This document shows positions 60,341 to 64,000 of a stretch of DNA of 64,000 nucleotides, one piece after another (position 1 is the first letter of the stretch; the number at the start of each line of letters is the position of its first letter). The notes under the pieces are model-generated. The model did no database searches and was not told the DNA's origin. It was given only the letters and a program-made list of their open reading frames with translations. A program made the position numbers and the translations under genes. The stretch is from Oscillospiraceae bacterium (GTDB taxonomy: Bacteria; Bacillota; Clostridia; Oscillospirales; Oscillospiraceae): positions 52,123 through 116,122 of the forward strand of contig CACWIS010000003.1 in the NCBI GenBank assembly GCA_902761055.1, read 5' to 3'.

Positions 60341-61174
60341 ATGAAAACCGCTTCGAAGATCTATACCGGTCTCGTCATGCTCTTCCTCTTCGCTCCCATC
60401 GCGATCCTGCTCGTGTTCTCGTTCAACGACTCGAAGAGCCTCTCGGTCTTCTCGGAGTTCTCGCTGCACTGGTACCGCGAGCTGTTCCGCGATTCCGAGA
60501 CGCTCGGCGCGGTACGCAACACGCTCGTGCTGGCGGTCTGCGCGGCGCTGCTCTCCACCGCCATGGGCACGGCGGCCGCCGTGGGCATCCACAAGCTCAA
60601 AAGCCGCTATATGCGCGCCGTGATGGACACCGTGACCAATATCCCGATGATCAACCCGGATATCATCACCGGCATCTCGCTGATGCTGATGTTCGTGTTC
60701 GTCGGCCGCCTCTTCGGCGCTGCGACGAGCCTGAACTTCGCGACGATGCTCATTGCGCACATCACCTTCTGCCTGCCCTACGTTATCCTGCAGGTGCTGC
60801 CCAAGCTCCAGCAGATGGACAAGGCCCTGCCGGAGGCGGCGATGGATCTGGGCTGCACGCCGATGCGCGCCTTCCTGAAGGTCGAGGTCCCGGAGATCAT
60901 GCCCGGCATCGTCACCGGCCTCATCATGGCCTTCACGCTGTCGCTCGACGATTTCGTCATCAGCTATTTCACCTCCGGCAACGGCTTCCAGACGCTGCCG
61001 ATCCGCATCTACAACATGACCAAAAAGACCGTCACGCCGAAGATGTACGCCCTTGCGACGATCATCTTCTTCGTGATCCTGTTCCTGCTGCTGCTCTCCA
61101 ATCTCACCGACGCGGACACCGTACAGGCCGTCCGTACGGCGAGAGAAAAGAAAAAAGCGAAAAACAAAGCCTGA
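60341..61174 (+). CDS. potC: Spermidine/putrescine ABC transporter permease PotC
   Basis: A 277-residue permease with six membrane helices. VFSFNDSKSLSVFSEFSLHWYRELF (25-49) and EAAMDLGCTPMRAFLKVEVPEIMPGIVTG (EAA loop, about 165-193) are typical, as is LSLDDFVISYFTSG. ATG 60341 has GGGGGAGAGG upstream. The Lys-rich C-terminal tail is cytoplasmic. Partner of PotB. Confidence 0.95.
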   Translation: MKTASKIYTGLVMLFLFAPIAILLVFSFNDSKSLSVFSEFSLHWYRELFRDSETLGAVRNTLVLAVCAALLSTAMGTAAAVGIHKLKSRYMRAVMDTVTNIPMINPDIITGISLMLMFVFVGRLFGAATSLNFATMLIAHITFCLPYVILQVLPKLQQMDKALPEAAMDLGCTPMRAFLKVEVPEIMPGIVTGLIMAFTLSLDDFVISYFTSGNGFQTLPIRIYNMTKKTVTPKMYALATIIFFVILFLLLLSNLTDADTVQAVRTAREKKKAKNKA

Positions 61175-61196
61175 TCTGTCGAAGGAGGATAACCCG

Positions 61197-62309
61197 ATGA
61201 AAAAAACGCTTTCCGTCCTGCTCTGCGCCGTGATGCTGCTCTCGCTCTGCGTCCTGAGCGGCTGCGGCTCATCCAAAACGCTGACGCTCAACGTCTATAA
61301 CTGGGGCGAGTACATCTCCGACGGCTCGGAGGGATCGCTTGACACGATCAAGGCTTTTGAGGAATGGTATGCCGCGACCTATGGTCAGAAGCTGAAGGTC
61401 AACTACACGACTTACGCCAGCAACGAGGACATGTATGCCAAGCTCGCCTCCGGCGCCGTCAGCTACGACGTGATCATCCCCTCGGACTATATGATCGCCC
61501 GTCTCGCCAAGGAAAACATGCTCCTGCCGCTCGATTTTTCCAACATCCCGAACTATCAGTATATCGACGAAAGCTTCCGCGGCCTGTCTTATGACCCGCA
61601 GGATCTCTACACGGTGCCTTACACCTATGGCGTGGTGGGCGTGATCTACAACGCCAACGTTGTGGACGAGGCCGACGCCGGCGGCTGGGAGCTGATGTGG
61701 AACGAGAAGTACAAGGGCGAGATCGTGCAGTTCAACAACTCGCGCGACGCCTTTGCCACCGCGATGTACAAGCTCGGCATCGACGTAAACACGACCGACC
61801 GCGCCGAGTGGGAGCGCGCGCTCGCCGAGCTCAAGACCCAGGCGCCTCTGGTCAAGAGCTACGTCATGGACGAGATCTACAACATGATGGAGAGCGGGGA
61901 AGCCGCGATCGGCGCCTACTACGCCGGAGACTACTTCACGATGCTCGACGCACAGGCGGACGGCGTGGACTTGCGCTTCTACTATCCCGAGCGCACCAAC
62001 TATTTCGTCGACGCCATGTGCATCCCGAGCTGCTGCCAGCACAAGGAGCTGGCCGAGATCTTCATCAACTACATGCTCTCCGAGGAGCCTGCGATCGCCA
62101 ACGCGGAGTATATCTACTACGCCTCGCCGAATTCGCTGGTCTACGAAAACGAGGAGTATCGCGAGGAGCTGGGCGAGGAGGCCGTCGCCATCCTCTATCC
62201 GGACATCGAGGATTTCAGCAAGCTCTACAACAGCTACGCCTATCAGAACCTCGATCCCGAGACGCTCGGCTTTGTCAATACGCTCTGGGAATCGCTGAAG
62301 ATCACTTGA
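61197..62309 (+). CDS. potD: Spermidine/putrescine-binding lipoprotein PotD
   Basis: A 370-residue SBP_bac_8-type lipoprotein (lipobox VLSGC, Cys at about 22). Family marks are LNVYNWGEYISDG (about 31), YDVIIPSDYMIARLAKENML (about 89), YTVPYTYGVVGVIYN (about 139) and NYFVDAMCIPSCCQHKELAEIFINYML. The acidic Asp/Glu and aromatic residues that hold polyamine amines are seen in these blocks. GGAGG precedes the ATG. Last gene of the operon, before a strong terminator. Spermidine or putrescine is likely but not proven as ligand. Confidence 0.95.
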   Translation: MKKTLSVLLCAVMLLSLCVLSGCGSSKTLTLNVYNWGEYISDGSEGSLDTIKAFEEWYAATYGQKLKVNYTTYASNEDMYAKLASGAVSYDVIIPSDYMIARLAKENMLLPLDFSNIPNYQYIDESFRGLSYDPQDLYTVPYTYGVVGVIYNANVVDEADAGGWELMWNEKYKGEIVQFNNSRDAFATAMYKLGIDVNTTDRAEWERALAELKTQAPLVKSYVMDEIYNMMESGEAAIGAYYAGDYFTMLDAQADGVDLRFYYPERTNYFVDAMCIPSCCQHKELAEIFINYMLSEEPAIANAEYIYYASPNSLVYENEEYREELGEEAVAILYPDIEDFSKLYNSYAYQNLDPETLGFVNTLWESLKIT

Positions 62310-62348
62310 CATAATATAGTTTACATAATTTATTTGTGAAAAACGCCC

Positions 62349-62389
62349 TGTGAGAAGCATTCATTTTTGTTTGCTTCTCACAATTTTTT
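62349..62389 (+). terminator. Intrinsic terminator of the pot operon
   Basis: Perfect 11-bp stem TGTGAGAAGCA/TGCTTCTCACA around a 12-nt loop, then ATTTTTT. Confidence 0.9.
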
Positions 62390-62444
62390 GTCCGGGCAGT
62401 TTATACACTTTCTGCCAAAGTATCTAAAAGCGAGCAAAAAAATG

Positions 62445-62473
62445 TTGACCGTCGCTGAAGGAAAAGATATAAT
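62445..62473 (+). promoter_or_regulatory. SigA promoter before the small protein and OYE genes
   Basis: TTGACC (62445-62450), 17-nt spacer, perfect TATAAT (62468-62473). The start at about 62480 leaves a 60-nt leader. Confidence 0.88.
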
Positions 62474-62539
62474 ACTGTTATCATGGTTTTACCGTGCAAT
62501 CGAGTAAACTCTAAAACACAACAGGAGGGGAAAACATCC

Positions 62540-62746
62540 ATGAAGAAAGCAAAGAAGCTGCTTGTCATCGCCTGCCTGGGCGGTGTGGGCTATCTTCTGG
62601 CCAAGCTGCTCAAGACCGATGCCGCGCAGGAAAAGCTGTTTGAGATCCTCGGCGAGGACCTCTTCCTTGCTGTCCTCGACAAGGTCCGTCTTCTCGGCGA
62701 TCTGCTCATGTGGCCGATCGACTTTGTGAGAGCTCTGCTTCCGTAA
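62540..62746 (+). CDS. Small hydrophobic protein (68 residues), unknown
   Basis: ATG 62540 follows AGGAGGGG. Lys-rich start (MKKAKKLL), a hydrophobic or amphipathic stretch VIACLGGVGYLLAKLL (9-24), then an acidic-amphipathic helix and a hydrophobic C-terminus (LLMWPIDFVRALLP). Membrane association is likely. It sits between a consensus promoter and the oxidoreductase gene, 45 bp apart, so they probably share a transcript. I do not recognise a family. Confidence 0.7.
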   Translation: MKKAKKLLVIACLGGVGYLLAKLLKTDAAQEKLFEILGEDLFLAVLDKVRLLGDLLMWPIDFVRALLP

Positions 62747-62791
62747 GGAAAGCCGCATTCGGAATACTAAAATATGTAAAGGGGATACACT

Positions 62792-64000
62792 ATGAATCCA
62801 AAGTATGAAGCTCTGTTTACTCCGTTCAAAATCGGAGAAGTAGAGATTCCCAACCGCATTGTTCAGTGCTCCATGGGCGGCACCACCATTTTCGGCTGGC
62901 TCGAGCCGTCTCACTTCGACATTGAAGGCGCAGATTTCCTGCTCCAGCGCGCCAAGGACGGCGTCGGCCTGGTCCTGCCCGGCATGCAGGTCATCCGCGA
63001 CACGATGGGCAGAAAGTGGCTGGACTCCAACCGCCAGATGTACCGCGTGCTCAAGCCCTACATGGAAGAGTACCACAAGACCGGCGGCAAGCTCTTCATC
63101 CAGCTGGCCGGCGGCTTCGGCCGTTCGATGGCCGTCACGGGCTGGATGGCCGCGCTCGGCAAGAACGACCTGCTCAACAAGCTCGCGAGCCCGGTCGTCG
63201 ACGTGCAGTACGCCTGCGCCTCCGCCTCCGCCACGCCCAACCGCTGGGCCGACGGTCTGACCTCCCGTCCCTTCACGGTCGAGGAGATCCAGGAGATGGT
63301 CTGGCACTTCGGCGCCACGGCCAAGAAGCTGCGCGAGGCCGGCGTCGACGGCGTTGAGATCCACGCCGTCCACGAGGGCTACAACCTCGACCAGTTCGCC
63401 ATCGCCAACATGAACTTCCGTACCGACCAGTACGGCGGCTCGCTGGAGAACCGTCTGCGCTTCGCCACCGAGATCGTCCAGGAGATCCACAAGCAGGCCG
63501 GCGACGACTTCCCCGTCTCCCTGCGTTACTCCGTCCGCTCCTGCACGAAGGGCTGGCGCAAGGGCGCCATGCCCGGCGAGGACTTCGTCGAGTTCGGCCG
63601 CGACATGGCCGAGTCCGAGAAGGCGGTCAAGATCCTGCAGGATGCCGGCTACGCCTTCCTCAACTGCGACAACGGTACTTACGACGCCTGGTACTGGGCT
63701 CATCCGCCACAGTACATGCCCGACAACTGCAACCTGCCCGACGTCGAGCACATCCGCAACTTTGTCGACATCCCCGTCGCCTGCGCCGGCCGTATGGATC
63801 CGGTCAAGGCCGCCGAGGAGATCGCCGCGGGCCGTCTGGACGCCGTCGCCATCGCGCGTCAGAACCTGGTCGACGAGAACTGGGTCACCAAGATCAAGGA
63901 AGGCCGCGAGGACGAGATCCGTCCCTGCATCCGCTGCCACAACGGCTGCTTCAACTTCGCCAAGTTCGAGGGCACCGAGAACATCCAGTCCCTGGGCGAC
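62792..64000 (+). CDS. Old Yellow Enzyme family NADH:flavin oxidoreductase (3' end outside window)
   Basis: The frame opens at ATG 62792 behind AAAGGGG and stays open to the right edge (403 codons visible). The FMN TIM-barrel covers about residues 5-375: LFTPFKIGEVEIPNRIVQCSMGG, GVDGVEIHAVHEGYNLDQF, NMNFRTDQYGGSLENRLRFA and VACAGRM...LDAVAIARQNL. Then CIRCHNGCF gives the start of the CX2CX3C...C iron-sulfur site found in 2,4-dienoyl-CoA reductase/BaiCD-type enzymes, so a C-terminal FAD/NAD domain should follow outside the window. Such enzymes reduce enoates or enoyl-CoA-type double bonds. The residue HAVHEGYN replaces the commoner HxAHGYL. Substrate unknown. Confidence 0.92.
   Translation, partial: MNPKYEALFTPFKIGEVEIPNRIVQCSMGGTTIFGWLEPSHFDIEGADFLLQRAKDGVGLVLPGMQVIRDTMGRKWLDSNRQMYRVLKPYMEEYHKTGGKLFIQLAGGFGRSMAVTGWMAALGKNDLLNKLASPVVDVQYACASASATPNRWADGLTSRPFTVEEIQEMVWHFGATAKKLREAGVDGVEIHAVHEGYNLDQFAIANMNFRTDQYGGSLENRLRFATEIVQEIHKQAGDDFPVSLRYSVRSCTKGWRKGAMPGEDFVEFGRDMAESEKAVKILQDAGYAFLNCDNGTYDAWYWAHPPQYMPDNCNLPDVEHIRNFVDIPVACAGRMDPVKAAEEIAAGRLDAVAIARQNLVDENWVTKIKEGREDEIRPCIRCHNGCFNFAKFEGTENIQSLGD

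Overview
The window looks like chromosomal DNA from a GC-rich, Gram-positive anaerobe of the Bacillota, class Clostridia, most likely an Oscillospiraceae-type gut bacterium. This rests on gene content read by eye: class B sortase with surface proteins, YerC-type TrpR protein, NrdR, HrcA/CIRCE control of a small heat-shock protein, the recJ-rel-dtd order, the DUF421/DUF4363 pair, strong Shine-Dalgarno sites, several TTG/GTG starts and consensus SigA promoters in AT-rich gaps. No rRNA, phage, insertion sequence or CRISPR array was found. Both edges cut genes: a low-complexity surface protein on the left and an Old Yellow Enzyme family oxidoreductase on the right.

Layout. 0-7.2 kb (minus strand): envelope cluster with a truncated repeat-rich secreted protein, signal peptidase I, a coiled-coil protein, a 1117-residue MBG/YDG-repeat surface protein with an atypical sorting signal, and a class B sortase. 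7.4-7.8 kb: tRNA-Val, Phe, Gly, Cys. 8.0-11.8 kb: polar amino-acid-type ABC importer followed by an AbgB-like M20 amidohydrolase. 11.9-13.8 kb (minus): yerC, methyltransferase, hslO. 14.0-17.3 kb: NfeD/SPFH pair, a eukaryote-type hexokinase, nrdR. 17.3-18.3 kb (minus): DUF421/DUF4363. 18.4-23.2 kb: a catalytically degenerate NagB homologue, RluA-type pseudouridine synthase, Na/Pi cotransporter, and an unknown TTG-started membrane coiled-coil protein. 23.3-27.2 kb (minus): polysaccharide export and glycosylation operon. 27.4-34.7 kb (minus): recJ, rel, dtd, MBL hydrolase, sugar nucleotidyltransferase, galE. 35.5-38.0 kb: ZnuABC-type metal importer. 38.2-42.1 kb: a second importer plus AbgB-like module, parallel to the first. 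42.1-42.7 kb: CIRCE and hsp20. 42.8-45.7 kb (minus): a PlsC-PAP2 fusion, an FAH-family hydrolase and a TfoX-domain protein. 45.9-48.7 kb: L,D-transpeptidase, then ssrA, a cyclophilin and smpB. 49.0-55.3 kb: Nudix, murA, walJ, rlmH, DUF2007, phosphohexomutase, two half-size chromate transporters. 55.5-57.9 kb: zinc-ribbon membrane protein with a duplicated domain, and truA. 57.9-62.3 kb: potABCD behind a roughly 350-nt structured leader that ends in a terminator. 62.5-64 kb: a 68-residue protein and the OYE-family enzyme.

Functional themes are cell-envelope building and display, two import-and-hydrolyse modules for amide-linked nutrients, polyamine and metal uptake, and ribosome rescue and stress response. 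The most striking observations are the twin importer-hydrolase modules with matching intercistronic hairpins, the attenuator-like leader of the pot operon, the PlsC-PAP2 fusion, and the NagB homologue lacking key catalytic residues. No wholly new system is proven here; these are the best candidates for follow-up.
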